Shown here in pieces: positions 52,319 through 61,223 of a DNA stretch of 64,000 bases. The position numbers were made by a program, and so were the translations under genes. Below the pieces are notes generated by a model that made no database searches, was not told the origin of the DNA, and worked only from the letters and a program-made list of their open reading frames with translations. Origin of the DNA: JADLBR01 sp964651705 (GTDB lineage: Bacteria; Verrucomicrobiota; Verrucomicrobiia; JADLBR01); NCBI GenBank assembly GCA_964651705.1, contig CAZYWZ010000020.1, positions 15,514-79,513 of the forward strand. The letters are read 5' to 3'. The number at the start of each line of letters is the position of its first letter. Within the stretch, counting starts at the first letter, position 1.

Positions 52319-53905
52319 ATGAGCCGCCGCAGAGACCTATTCGCCAGAGCCGCCCTGCAGAATATCCCGAAGATCCTGACGCTGCAGGACCGGAATCCCC
52401 ACAGCCCGACCTACGGCTGCTTCGACAGGAACTTCTGGCTCTATCGGATCATCGATTTCCCCAGCGGCATGGCGCAGGAGTTCTGCTGGCCGCTGGCCCT
52501 GGCCCACGAGACCGACATCCCTGACAACCCCTTCTTCCGGCAACCGGAGATCCGGGAGTGCGCCGCGGCCGGCGTGCGTTACGCCGCCCGCAGCGCGCAC
52601 GCCGATGGCTCCTGCGACGACTACTTTCCCTTCGAGAAGGCCGGGGGCGCCGCGGCGTTCTCGCTGCTGGCGTGCGTGGCCACCTGCCGGCTGCTGGAGT
52701 TGCGCGAGGAGGCGGTCATCGCCTTTCTGGAACGGCGGGCGGACTGGCTGGCCTCGCACCAGGAGAGCGGCCGGCTCACCAACCACCACGCGCTGATCCT
52801 GCTGGCGCTCCACGAACTGGGGGAATGGCTCGGCACCGACCGGTGGGCGGAGGCGGTCGACCGGCGGCTGGGTCAGGTCCTCGATTGGCAGCATGCCGAG
52901 GGATGGTTTCCGGAATACGAGGGCTGCGACCCCGGGTACCACACCTTGACGATCTCCTGCCTGGCGGCCTATCACGCGAAGCGGCCGGACCCGCGGGTCG
53001 AGGGGGCGCTCCGGCGCGCGGTGGAGCTGGCGCGGCTCTTCATCCATCCGGACGGCACCTTCGGCGGCGAGTACGGCAGCCGCAACACCCTGAATTTCTT
53101 CCCCCAAGGTTTCGAGCTGGTCGGGCGGTGGATGCCCGAGGCGCTGGAGGTCAACGACCTGTTCCTCGAGGGCCTGCGCCGGGGGCTACAGCCCTGCTAT
53201 GCGGACGACCACATCGTCGGGCACCACACGTGGAACTACCTCTTGGCCTGGCGGGATTTCGTCCCGGAGCGGGGTGCGCCGGCGGCTGCGCCCGACATGC
53301 GGCGTCACCTCGAGGGCGCGGGCATTCTGGTGGAGCGCCGCGGCACCGCGCAGCTCTACGTCGCCCTCAACAAGGGAGGGGCCTTCAAGCTCTTTCGCGA
53401 TGGCAGGCTGGTGGCCTCCGACACGCAGCTCTCGCTCCGCGTCGGCGGCCGCAACGCCGTGGGCCACCTCATCGACCGATACGACTGCGCGGTGGAGGCC
53501 GACCGCATCTCGGTCTCAGGCACCCTCGGCTGGGCAAAGCACAAGCTCATGAATCCCCTCGCCATGGTGATCTCTCGCGCGGTCATGCTAACCATCGGAA
53601 AATTCTTCGCCGACGGGGTGCGGCGGATCCTCCAGCGACTGCTGGTCACGGGCAAGCGCCCGGCCCCGTTCCGGTTCCAGCGCCTGCTCGAATGGCAGGG
53701 CGAGCGACTGGCCGTGACCGATCGCCTCGAGGCCGACTCGTGGGAGGGCGTCGAAGCCTGCGGCATCGGCGGGCACCAGACCTCGATCTGCGTGGTCATG
53801 AGCCGGACCTTCCAGCCCGCCCAGCTCCAGCCCTGGTACGACCTGACCGATGAGATCGCGCGCCTCGCCCCCGGCGAGGTCTTCGCCACCCGGCGCGAGC
53901 TGTGA
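52319..53905 (+). CDS. Predicted alpha/alpha-barrel protein, glycan-related
   Basis: The 528-residue protein starts at ATG 52319, six bases after the preceding stop. It has no signal peptide. The first 320 residues are alternating helices with motifs such as SCDDYFPFEKAGGA, LTNHHALILLALHELGEWL and WFPEYEGCDPGYHTLTISCL, typical of (alpha/alpha) toroids in six-hairpin glycosidases and polysaccharide lyases. The C-terminal part looks beta-rich. The catalytic residues cannot be assigned. In context it may act on, or sense, the glycan made by the two preceding genes. Confidence 0.55.
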   Translation: MSRRRDLFARAALQNIPKILTLQDRNPHSPTYGCFDRNFWLYRIIDFPSGMAQEFCWPLALAHETDIPDNPFFRQPEIRECAAAGVRYAARSAHADGSCDDYFPFEKAGGAAAFSLLACVATCRLLELREEAVIAFLERRADWLASHQESGRLTNHHALILLALHELGEWLGTDRWAEAVDRRLGQVLDWQHAEGWFPEYEGCDPGYHTLTISCLAAYHAKRPDPRVEGALRRAVELARLFIHPDGTFGGEYGSRNTLNFFPQGFELVGRWMPEALEVNDLFLEGLRRGLQPCYADDHIVGHHTWNYLLAWRDFVPERGAPAAAPDMRRHLEGAGILVERRGTAQLYVALNKGGAFKLFRDGRLVASDTQLSLRVGGRNAVGHLIDRYDCAVEADRISVSGTLGWAKHKLMNPLAMVISRAVMLTIGKFFADGVRRILQRLLVTGKRPAPFRFQRLLEWQGERLAVTDRLEADSWEGVEACGIGGHQTSICVVMSRTFQPAQLQPWYDLTDEIARLAPGEVFATRREL

Positions 53906-53921
53906 ATCGAAAATTCCAGAC

Positions 53922-53984
53922 GTAGCCACGGCCGTGAGGCCGTGGACCCGCGCCGCCCGGCCCCTCCGTGACCGGAGGGGCTAC
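53922..53984. repeat. REPIN-like paired palindrome
   Basis: The element is bounded by GTAG at 53922 and CTAC at 53981. The first hairpin is CCACGGCC-GTGA-GGCCGTGG, the second CCCCTCCG-TGAC-CGGAGGGG, each with a perfect eight-base stem. The order GTAG-hairpin-spacer-hairpin-CTAC is the REPIN layout, mobilised in trans by RAYT transposases. No such transposase gene is in the window. Confidence 0.65.
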
Positions 53985-54036
53985 ATTTTCAACCCCGGGT
54001 GGTGCCCGCCTTTGGACTGGGCCTTCCCCCCTGTCG

Positions 54037-54052
54037 CGGGATTTATATCCCG
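54037..54052. repeat. Short palindrome with TTAT loop
   Basis: CGGGAT-TTAT-ATCCCG forms a perfect six-base stem between the REPIN and the STAS promoter. It may be a decayed member of the same repeat group or a weak terminator. Confidence 0.4.
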
Positions 54053-54099
54053 TAACATCATGTCATCCAGAATGATGCAAATTTCTGGACCGCCCTTTA

Positions 54100-54127
54100 T
54101 TGACGCGGTTGACCGGCATCCTATAAT
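54100..54127 (+). promoter_or_regulatory. Sigma-70-type promoter for the STAS gene
   Basis: TTGACG (54100-54105) and TATAAT (54122-54127) are separated by 16 bases, close to the vegetative consensus. Transcription should begin near 54134. The start codon GTG is at 54137, so the message would have almost no leader. Confidence 0.75.
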
Positions 54128-54136
54128 GACCTCATC

Positions 54137-54634
54137 GTGAATCAGGGAACGCTTTGGGTCAACGCCGGGCCGCTCGCGGCGTTCTTTCGGGTCGTCGGGC
54201 GGGGATCGTTCCAGAACGCCGGGCTTCTGAAAGAGGCCGCCGGGGAGGTGTGGAATAAGGGCTGCCGGCGCCTGGTGGTGGACTTGGCTGAGTGCCGGAC
54301 GATGGACAGCACCTTCCTGGGCATCCTCGCGGGTCTGGCCCTGCGCTCGCGCAAGGAGAACGGGGAGTTCGTCTTGACCCGGGTGGCGGGGCGCAATCGC
54401 GAGCTGGTGGAGAAGATGGGCCTGGATCGGATCGTGACCGTCGCGGAATCGGCGGCGGTGGCCGGGGGCGCGAGCGAGGTCGTCGGAAAAGAGCCCTCCA
54501 AGGAGGAGACGCGCCAGACGATGCTGGAGGCGCACAAGAATCTGATTGAGGTCGACCCCGCCAACGAGCAGCGTTTTCAGGATGTGGTGGAATTTCTTTC
54601 CGACAGCGCCAGGCGCCGACCGGCCGGCGGATAA
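54137..54634 (+). CDS. STAS-domain anti-sigma factor antagonist-like protein
   Basis: The 165-residue protein has a STAS core: strand 1 near the start, RLVVDLAECRTMDSTFLGIL near 45-64 with a serine (in DST) at the phosphorylation position, and VTRVAG-type strands after it. The C-terminal 50 residues are an extra helical tail. Such proteins bind an anti-sigma kinase and are switched on by PP2C-type phosphatases. The next gene encodes such a phosphatase. The GTG start is fixed by the closeness of the STAS fold to the N-terminus. It appears to be translated from a nearly leaderless message. Confidence 0.78.
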   Translation: MNQGTLWVNAGPLAAFFRVVGRGSFQNAGLLKEAAGEVWNKGCRRLVVDLAECRTMDSTFLGILAGLALRSRKENGEFVLTRVAGRNRELVEKMGLDRIVTVAESAAVAGGASEVVGKEPSKEETRQTMLEAHKNLIEVDPANEQRFQDVVEFLSDSARRRPAGG

Positions 54635-54700
54635 AGGGCGTTTCGGCCCGGGCGCCCGCCGGGCCCTCACCCGCAGGTGCCACGGGGTCGCCATCGCGCC

Positions 54701-56083
54701 ATGATCATCCTCCTCTGCGCCCTCGCGGGTCTTTGCGCCCTGCTCGCCTGGCTGGCCTGGGACCAGAGGCAGACGGTCGGGAGGCAGGACCTCGAGATCG
54801 ACCGCCTCCGCGAGGAGAAGAAGGCGGTCTTCGACCTGATGCACGAATTGGGCGACGCGTTCACCGACACGATGCAGATGGAGGATTGCATGCGCATCGT
54901 GGTCCGGGCCGCGATCCAGATCACCCAGGCGCGGGCCGCGACCTTCTTCTCCCTGGACCCGGCCCGCGGGGCACTGCGGCCGAGCATCGCCCAGGGGCCA
55001 TTCCCCGCGCTGCTGCCCTCGCTGCGCCGCCACGCGGCGCAGGAGATCCTCCCGGCGCTGCATCCGGTGTTGCAGGAGGTGATGGACCGCGGGTGGGTCC
55101 TCGTGCCGGACTGCGCCGCCGACGGGCGCTTCCCGCGCCCGGCCGAGGAGGAGACCGCGGCGGAGAGTTTCATGGCGGTATTGCTGCGGTATCGGGGGGA
55201 GCGGCACGGCATCCTGGCGCTCGCCAACCGCGACGATGGCGGCATGTTTTCCGAGGCCGACGCCGAGATCCTGCGCTCGATCGGGGCGCAGGCGGCATTC
55301 GCCCTGCACAACATGGAGGTGCACCGGCAGCTGGCGGAGAAGCAGCGGCTGGACCACGACATCGAGGTGGCGCGCGCCGTGCAGCGGGTGCTGCTCCCCG
55401 ACACGCTGCCGCGGATCGAGGGCTACGAGATGCGGGCGACCAACGTCCCGGCCCAGCGGATGAGCGGCGACTATTATGACGTGTTCGACGTGGGGGAGGG
55501 CCGCACGGGGATCGCGGTGGCGGACGTCTCGGGCAAGGGCATACCGGCCTCGCTGGTGATGGCGATGTGCCGCAACGCCCTACGGGCCAACGCCCGCGGC
55601 CTGGATTCCGCCGCGGAGGTCCTCCGCCGCGTCAATCGCCTCATGGCGCCGGACATGGGCGAGGACATGTTCATCACCATCGCCTACATGATACTGGACC
55701 CCGCCGCGGCCCGGCTCACCGTCGCGCGGGCCGGCCACGAACCGCCGCTGCTCTGCCGAGGCGGCAAACTGCGGGAGATCGCGCCGCCGGGCATGGCCGT
55801 GGGCATTGACACGGGGGAACTCTTCGATACCGTTCTGGCCGACGAAGTTCAGCCCCTCCAGCGCGGCGATGTGATCGTGATCTACACCGATGGCGTCACC
55901 GAGGCGCAGGATCCCGGGGGACGCGAGTTTGGCAGGGAACCGCTCGAGGAGGCCATCCTCGCCTCGGCGCCCACTGGCGCCAAGGCCGTCGCCGACGCGA
56001 TCCTCGACCGCCTCGCCCGGTTCCGCGGCCCGGCCGAACAGAGCGACGACATAACGCTGATAACGCTGTATGCCGCAAGATGA
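54701..56083 (+). CDS. GAF - SpoIIE-type PP2C serine phosphatase (RsbU-like)
   Basis: ATG 54701 gives 460 residues. A membrane helix lies near 3-22, then a short coiled coil, then a GAF sensor domain at about 50-210. The phosphatase domain begins at SGDYYDVFDVGEGR near 257, with DVSGKGIPASLVMA and later VIYTDGVTEAQD and QSDDITLITL, which carry the metal-binding aspartates. It should dephosphorylate the STAS protein encoded upstream, completing a partner-switch pair. No kinase is visible nearby. The end overlaps grpE by 14 bp. Confidence 0.86.
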   Translation: MIILLCALAGLCALLAWLAWDQRQTVGRQDLEIDRLREEKKAVFDLMHELGDAFTDTMQMEDCMRIVVRAAIQITQARAATFFSLDPARGALRPSIAQGPFPALLPSLRRHAAQEILPALHPVLQEVMDRGWVLVPDCAADGRFPRPAEEETAAESFMAVLLRYRGERHGILALANRDDGGMFSEADAEILRSIGAQAAFALHNMEVHRQLAEKQRLDHDIEVARAVQRVLLPDTLPRIEGYEMRATNVPAQRMSGDYYDVFDVGEGRTGIAVADVSGKGIPASLVMAMCRNALRANARGLDSAAEVLRRVNRLMAPDMGEDMFITIAYMILDPAAARLTVARAGHEPPLLCRGGKLREIAPPGMAVGIDTGELFDTVLADEVQPLQRGDVIVIYTDGVTEAQDPGGREFGREPLEEAILASAPTGAKAVADAILDRLARFRGPAEQSDDITLITLYAAR

Positions 56084-56582
56084 GAAAAGCCCGTCGCTGA
56101 CGACGGTGGAGACCGCCTACCTGCGGGAGGTCGAGGCCTCCGCCGCGCAGGCCGCCGAACACTACGACAGGCTGCTGCGCGCCGCGGCGGACCTGGACAA
56201 CTTCCGCAAGCGGGCGGCGCGGGAGAAGGAGGAGGCGGTGCGTTTCGCCGGGGTGCCCCTGATCGAGAAGCTGCTGCCGGTGCTGGACAGCTTCGAGCTG
56301 GGGCTCGCGGCGACCGATGGCGCGGGCGAGGCCGCCGCGATCGCCGACGGGATGCGGATGACCTTCAACCAGCTGGCGGCGGCGCTGCGCGAGTCGGGCC
56401 TCGAGGAGATCGACGCGACGGGCGCGCCGTTCGACCCGCACCAGCACGAGGCGGTCTCGATGGTCGATTCCGCCGAGATGCCCGAGGGGCACGTCGTCCA
56501 GCAGCTGCGCAAGGGGTATCGTTTCCGCGACCGCCTGATCCGCCCGGCCACCGTGGTGGTGGCCAAGGCGCCGTCGTCCTGA
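56070..56582 (+). CDS. grpE: Nucleotide exchange factor GrpE
   Basis: The 170-residue protein has a helical N-terminal coiled coil and the core LRAAADLDNFRKRAAREKEE typical of GrpE, then PVLDSFELGLA and the C-terminal beta domain (PFDPHQHEAV). GrpE releases ADP from DnaK. The C-terminal GYRFRDRLIRPATVVVAK is the family ending. It overlaps the phosphatase gene and precedes dnaJ by seven bases. dnaK itself is not in the window. Confidence 0.92.
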   Translation: MPQDEKSPSLTTVETAYLREVEASAAQAAEHYDRLLRAAADLDNFRKRAAREKEEAVRFAGVPLIEKLLPVLDSFELGLAATDGAGEAAAIADGMRMTFNQLAAALRESGLEEIDATGAPFDPHQHEAVSMVDSAEMPEGHVVQQLRKGYRFRDRLIRPATVVVAKAPSS

Positions 56583-56589
56583 GGGCAAC

Positions 56590-57762
56590 ATGGCGTCAAA
56601 ACGCGATTACTACGAGGTCCTGGGCGTCGGCAAAGAAGCCGACGAGGCGGAGATCAAGAAGGCCTACCGCAAGCTCGCGGTGAAATACCACCCGGACAAG
56701 AACCCGGGCGACAAGGCCGCGGAGGAGAAGTTCAAGGAGCTGGGCGAGGCCTACGAGGTGCTGGGCCATCCCGAGAAGCGCGCGGCCTACGACCGATACG
56801 GGCACCGCGCCTTCGAGCCCGGCGGGGGCTTTGGCGGCGGGGGCTTCGGCGGGGGGATGCACGTCGATCCTTTCGAGATCTTCCGCGAGGTATTCGGCGG
56901 CTCGGGCATCTTCGACGAATTCTTTGGCGGCGGGGGCGGGGGGGCCCGCGGGGGGCGCGAGTCGGCCCGCCGCGGCTCGGATCTCCGCTACGACATGGAA
57001 CTGACCTTCGAGGAGGCGGTCTTCGGCTGCGAGAAGGAGATCCGGGTGCGCCGCGCGGCGCCGTGCCGCTCGTGCGATGGCAGCGGGGCGGCCCCCGGCT
57101 CGCGGAAGGTGACCTGTCCGACGTGCGGGGGCAACGGGAACGTGCGCGCCTCGGTGGGGGGGTTCATCTCGATGCTGCAGACGTGCCCGCGGTGCCAGGG
57201 CTCGGGCAGCACCGTCGAGAAGCCCTGCCCGAAATGCAACGGCTCGGGGCTCTCCGAGGGGACCAGCCAGGTGAAGTTGCGCGTGCCCCCCGGCGTCGAC
57301 ACCGGGACGCGGCTGCGCTCCGCCGGCGAGGGCGAGGCCGGCCCGCGCGGGGGCGAGCCGGGCGACCTCTACGTCGTGCTCCACGTCCAGGAGCACCCCG
57401 TCTTCAAGCGCGATGGCGAGGACCTGTATTGCGAGGTGCCGATCCCCTTCACGACCGCGGCCCTCGGCGGGGAGGTGAGGGTGCCGACGCTGGGCGGGCC
57501 CGCCACCATCCGCATCCCCGCGGGCACCCAGGGGGGCAAGATCCTTCGGCTCCGCGGCAAGGGCGTCCCCTCCTTGCGAGGCGCCGGCGTCGGCGACCTG
57601 CACGTCCGCCTCCTGGTCGAGGTCCCCACGCGCCTCTCCAAGGACCAGCGCAAGCTGCTGGAAGATTTCGCGAAGGCCTCCGGGGGCGACAGCTACCCGC
57701 AGCAGGCCTCCTTCTTCGAAAAAGCGAAGCGATTCTTCACGGAGACCCGCCATGGCCATTGA
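56590..57762 (+). CDS. dnaJ: Chaperone DnaJ
   Basis: The 390-residue protein has the J-domain with the HPDKNPGD block near residues 35-42 and YDRYGHRAF after it. A glycine-rich linker follows, then a zinc domain with all four CxxCxGxG repeats (CRSCDGSG, CPTCGGNG, CPRCQGSG, CPKCNGSG), and the substrate-binding C-terminal domain. It stimulates DnaK ATPase and delivers clients. The stop overlaps the start of rsmE by 11 bp. Confidence 0.95.
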   Translation: MASKRDYYEVLGVGKEADEAEIKKAYRKLAVKYHPDKNPGDKAAEEKFKELGEAYEVLGHPEKRAAYDRYGHRAFEPGGGFGGGGFGGGMHVDPFEIFREVFGGSGIFDEFFGGGGGGARGGRESARRGSDLRYDMELTFEEAVFGCEKEIRVRRAAPCRSCDGSGAAPGSRKVTCPTCGGNGNVRASVGGFISMLQTCPRCQGSGSTVEKPCPKCNGSGLSEGTSQVKLRVPPGVDTGTRLRSAGEGEAGPRGGEPGDLYVVLHVQEHPVFKRDGEDLYCEVPIPFTTAALGGEVRVPTLGGPATIRIPAGTQGGKILRLRGKGVPSLRGAGVGDLHVRLLVEVPTRLSKDQRKLLEDFAKASGGDSYPQQASFFEKAKRFFTETRHGH

Positions 57763-58495
57763 CCGATTCTACCTGCCCGAGACCGACGCGACGGAAATGA
57801 CCGGCCCCGAGGCCCACCACTGCCTCCACGTCCTGCGCCACGGACCGGGCGATCGCATCGCGATCTTCGACGGCCGCGGCAACGAGATCATGGCCGAGAT
57901 CACCGGAGCCACCAAAGACCGCGTCGCCTTCAAAACCCTCACCCGCCAGAGCACCCCGAAACCCGCCTACGGCCTGACCCTCGTGCAGGCCATGCCCAAG
58001 GGCCGCCCCATGGACCTCATCATCCAGAAGGCCACCGAACTCGGCGTCTCCCGCATCGTGCCCCTCATGTCCGAGCGCGTCGTCGTCCACCTCGATGAGG
58101 AGCGCGTCGAGTCCCGGCTCGAAAAATGGCGCGCCCTGGTCATCGAGGCCGCCAAACAGTGCGGGCAGAACTGGCTGCCCCAGGTCGAGCCGGTGCGCGC
58201 CGCCAAGGAATTCTTCGATGCCGCGCCGACCGCCGAGATCGCCGCCATCGGCTCCCTCCAGGGCGGGACCGTCACGTTCCGCGACCTCTTCGCCGAGTTC
58301 GAGGCCGGCCACGGTCGCCGCCCCGCCTCCGCCGCGATGGTCATCGGCCCCGAGGGCGACTTCACCCCGGCGGAACTCAACCACGCCCGCCGCGCCGGCT
58401 ATCGCCCCGTCACCCTCGGCCCCATCGTCCTGCGCAGCGATACCGCCGCCATCTTCTCCCTCAGCGTCCTCTCCTACGAGTTGCAGCAGCGCTAA
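57752..58495 (+). CDS. rsmE: 16S rRNA m3U1498 methyltransferase RsmE
   Basis: The 247-residue protein opens with a PUA-like domain (HHCLHVLRHGPGDRI) and ends in a SPOUT knot: VIGPEGDFTPAEL and VTLGPIVLRSDTAAIFSLSVL. The GPEGDF block and the LR..TA ending are diagnostic of RsmE, which methylates U1498 in 16S rRNA using S-adenosylmethionine. It starts inside dnaJ, as is common in many genomes. Confidence 0.93.
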   Translation: MAIDRFYLPETDATEMTGPEAHHCLHVLRHGPGDRIAIFDGRGNEIMAEITGATKDRVAFKTLTRQSTPKPAYGLTLVQAMPKGRPMDLIIQKATELGVSRIVPLMSERVVVHLDEERVESRLEKWRALVIEAAKQCGQNWLPQVEPVRAAKEFFDAAPTAEIAAIGSLQGGTVTFRDLFAEFEAGHGRRPASAAMVIGPEGDFTPAELNHARRAGYRPVTLGPIVLRSDTAAIFSLSVLSYELQQR

Positions 58496-58726
58496 TCAAA
58501 CATTGCGCCAGAACGGGCCAACGGGCGCGGCCCGCCACGGGATCGTCCCATCTCGATAAGCAAAAATGCTTGCGCCACTTTGCTTTCTGTTTGACCGAAT
58601 CCCGCGCCCGTGCATCATTGTAGGTACTGGAGCCAGCGGTTCGCGCGATGGGCGGTCGTCGCGTTTGGGACGGGCTCCCGGCACATTGCAGGAGGTTGAG
58701 CGGTCATTACCGGGAATTTGTCGGCG

Positions 58727-59425
58727 ATGCACGAGAAGATCAACTTCGGCAACCTGTTTACCATCCCGGAGCAGGTGCAGGCTTTCGCGCAGTCCCGGAA
58801 GACGGGGCAGATCGCGGTATTGAATGCGAAGCCGGAGGCGAGCCTCTATCTTCAGGACGGGGAGATCGTGCACGCGGAACTCGGGGGGAACGACGGTCTC
58901 GAGGCGGCGATCGCCCTGATCAATCTGCCGGACGCGGTGACGGAATTCCGCGTGGGGATCACCTCGCCGCGCCGGACGATCCACATGCCGCACGTTCAGA
59001 TCCTCTGCGAGGCGGCGCGCCTGAGCGACGAGAGCGCGGCGAAGGAGCAGGAGCACATCCACGGGGCCGCGGTGCCTCTGATCGAACCCGAGCAGCAGGC
59101 GAAATCGAGCCGGCTCGGGGGCGAGCCGACGATCCACGTCTTCGTGCAGGGGAGGGAGAAGACGTACGCGCTGAAGCCCGGCTTGGTGTACGTGGGGAGG
59201 ACGTCGAACAATGACATCGTGGTGCCCGACCCGACGGTCTCCTCGCACCATGCCTCCATCGAGCGCACCTCGCAGGGCATCATCCTGCGCGACCTGGACT
59301 CGCGCAACGGGACATTTTTGCGGGGCCAACGGATCAAGGAGTGCTGGCTCGGCGAGAACGAGGAGGTCTCGTTCGGCGCGGTGAAGGCGCTATTCAGCCG
59401 GCCCGCGGCGGCGGCGGCGGCCTGA
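58727..59425 (+). CDS. DUF4388 (PatA-N-like) plus FHA domain protein
   Basis: From ATG 58727 the 232-residue protein begins with the PatA N-terminal-like module (TGQIAVLNAKPEASLYLQDGEIVHAEL), seen in signalling proteins of many phyla. The C-terminal FHA domain shows VYVGRTSNNDIVV, SSHHASI and LDSRNGTFLRG, a phosphothreonine reader. It probably relays a Ser/Thr kinase signal. A second FHA protein is encoded at 47.6 kb. A TTG at 58718 is an alternative start. Confidence 0.8.
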   Translation: MHEKINFGNLFTIPEQVQAFAQSRKTGQIAVLNAKPEASLYLQDGEIVHAELGGNDGLEAAIALINLPDAVTEFRVGITSPRRTIHMPHVQILCEAARLSDESAAKEQEHIHGAAVPLIEPEQQAKSSRLGGEPTIHVFVQGREKTYALKPGLVYVGRTSNNDIVVPDPTVSSHHASIERTSQGIILRDLDSRNGTFLRGQRIKECWLGENEEVSFGAVKALFSRPAAAAAA

Positions 59426-59458
59426 GGCCGTCTCCGGGCAAGGGTCCCACGACACGCG

Positions 59459-61081
59459 ATGCAGGAGGGGATTCGGCTGCGGTTCCGTTCGCCCACGGGG
59501 GCCGGCACGGTCGGGGGCGACTCTGGCGCAGCGTCGTCCACGCTGTGCGAACTCCTGCTGCGCGGGGGCATCGAACTCAATACGCGCTGCGGGATGCGCG
59601 GCCTGTGCCGCGGCTGCGAGGTGACGCTGGAGACGGGCCGCGTGATCCTCGACGAGGGGGGAGAGGTCTCCGCCCCCGCCAAGATCCGGTCGTGCCGCGC
59701 GCGCCCCGCGGCGCCGGACCTCTCCGTCGACGTGCCGGCGCGCTCACTGGCCGGGCATCGGCCCGTGGCCATCTCGGATTTTGAGATCATCATCCCGTTC
59801 GCGCAGGACCCCCTGTTTCCTGCGGGCGCGGGCGCGGTGGGCCTGGCGGCGGACATTGGCACCACGACGGTGGCGGTGCTCGCGGTCGATATCGCGACCG
59901 GGGAAATCCTGGCGAAGGCGGGGGATTTCAATCGGCAGATCCGTTACGGGGACAACGTGCTGACACGGATCCACCGGGCCGGCGAGGGCCCGGAGATGCT
60001 GGCGCGGCTGCGGGCGTGCGTGGCCGCGGAAACCCTGCGGCCGCTGGCGATGCAGGTCTGCGCGAAGGCGGGTGTCCCACTCGGTTCCGTGGCGGGCATG
60101 GCGGTCGCGGGCAACACCGCGATGCTGCACCTGCTCGCGGGAGAGGATCCCTCGCCCCTGGGCGTCGCCCCCTTCCGCGCGCGATTCCTGGCGCCCAGGC
60201 GCCTCTCCGCCGCCGAGGCGGGGATCGACGGCGCCGACTGGCCCGTGCAACTCCTCCCCGGGCTCTCCGCCTACGTGGGCGCCGATCTGGCGGCCGGCAT
60301 CCACGCCACCGGCATGCATTTCGCCGAGGTGCCGACGCTACTGGTGGACGCCGGCACCAACGGGGAAATCGTCCTCAAGACCCGCGACAAATTGCTGGGC
60401 TGCGCCACCGCGGCGGGGCCCGCCTTCGAGGGCGGCATGCTCTCCTCCGGCTCGCGCGCGGTGCCCGGCGCCATCTGCCATGTCCGGATGGCGGCGGACC
60501 CGTTCCACATCGAGACCCGGACCATCGACGACCACCCGCCCCAGGGCATCTGCGGCACAGGCACGCTCGATTTTTTGGCGGAGGGACGCCGGATCGGCCT
60601 GCTCAACCAAGCGGGGCGCTTCGATCCGTCCTTCCTGACCAGGGTGCCGGAGGAAGTCCTGCGCGATGGCGACGGGGGCCGCGCGCTGGTGCTATCCCCG
60701 CCCGGGGAGCGGGAGATCTCCATCTCGGAGGTGGATATCGCCCACCTGCTGCAGGCCAAGGCCGCGATCGGCGCGGGGATCCGCACCCTGCTCGAGCGCG
60801 AGGGCCTCGCCCCCGCGGGCATCGGCAAGGTTTTGCTCGCGGGAGGATTCGGGCGCCACATCGACCCCCAGAACGCCGTGCGCTGCGGCCTGCTGCCGGG
60901 CTTTCGCCCCGAGCAGGTCGAGGCGGTCGGCAACACCTCCCTCGCCGGCGCCTATATCGCGCTGCTGGATCGCGGCGCCCTCGACGAGATGGATGAGATC
61001 CGCGCCCGCATCGAGATCGTCGAACTCAACCTCGACCCCAACTTCGAGGACCGCTTCATCGACGAGTTGGCGCTGCCCTGA
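59459..61081 (+). CDS. RACo-type activator of corrinoid proteins, 2Fe-2S plus ASKHA ATPase
   Basis: The 540-residue protein has an N-terminal ferredoxin-like domain with CGMRGLCRGC (C-x5-C-x2-C) near 44-53 and a fourth cysteine in RSCRAR, matching a [2Fe-2S] site. The DUF4445 ASKHA part follows with LAADIGTTTVAVLAV near 137-151 and later LVDAGTNGEI and LLAGGFGRHID. Such proteins reduce inactive cob(II)alamin on methyl-transfer corrinoid proteins. A PocR-AraC regulator and an MtaA-like protein are encoded downstream, so it belongs to a methyl-group utilisation set. Confidence 0.85.
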   Translation: MQEGIRLRFRSPTGAGTVGGDSGAASSTLCELLLRGGIELNTRCGMRGLCRGCEVTLETGRVILDEGGEVSAPAKIRSCRARPAAPDLSVDVPARSLAGHRPVAISDFEIIIPFAQDPLFPAGAGAVGLAADIGTTTVAVLAVDIATGEILAKAGDFNRQIRYGDNVLTRIHRAGEGPEMLARLRACVAAETLRPLAMQVCAKAGVPLGSVAGMAVAGNTAMLHLLAGEDPSPLGVAPFRARFLAPRRLSAAEAGIDGADWPVQLLPGLSAYVGADLAAGIHATGMHFAEVPTLLVDAGTNGEIVLKTRDKLLGCATAAGPAFEGGMLSSGSRAVPGAICHVRMAADPFHIETRTIDDHPPQGICGTGTLDFLAEGRRIGLLNQAGRFDPSFLTRVPEEVLRDGDGGRALVLSPPGEREISISEVDIAHLLQAKAAIGAGIRTLLEREGLAPAGIGKVLLAGGFGRHIDPQNAVRCGLLPGFRPEQVEAVGNTSLAGAYIALLDRGALDEMDEIRARIEIVELNLDPNFEDRFIDELALP

Positions 61082-61223
61082 AATTTCACCGGGCGACTGG
61101 CTCGAAAATACGACGTAACTCGCTAGTAGCGAGGGACCTTCGCCCTTCGGCGGGGGCCCGGTGTGCCCGCCGTCAGGCGGGCGACCGGGGCATGGGATCT
61201 GGCTCGAAAATCGGGACGCGCCA

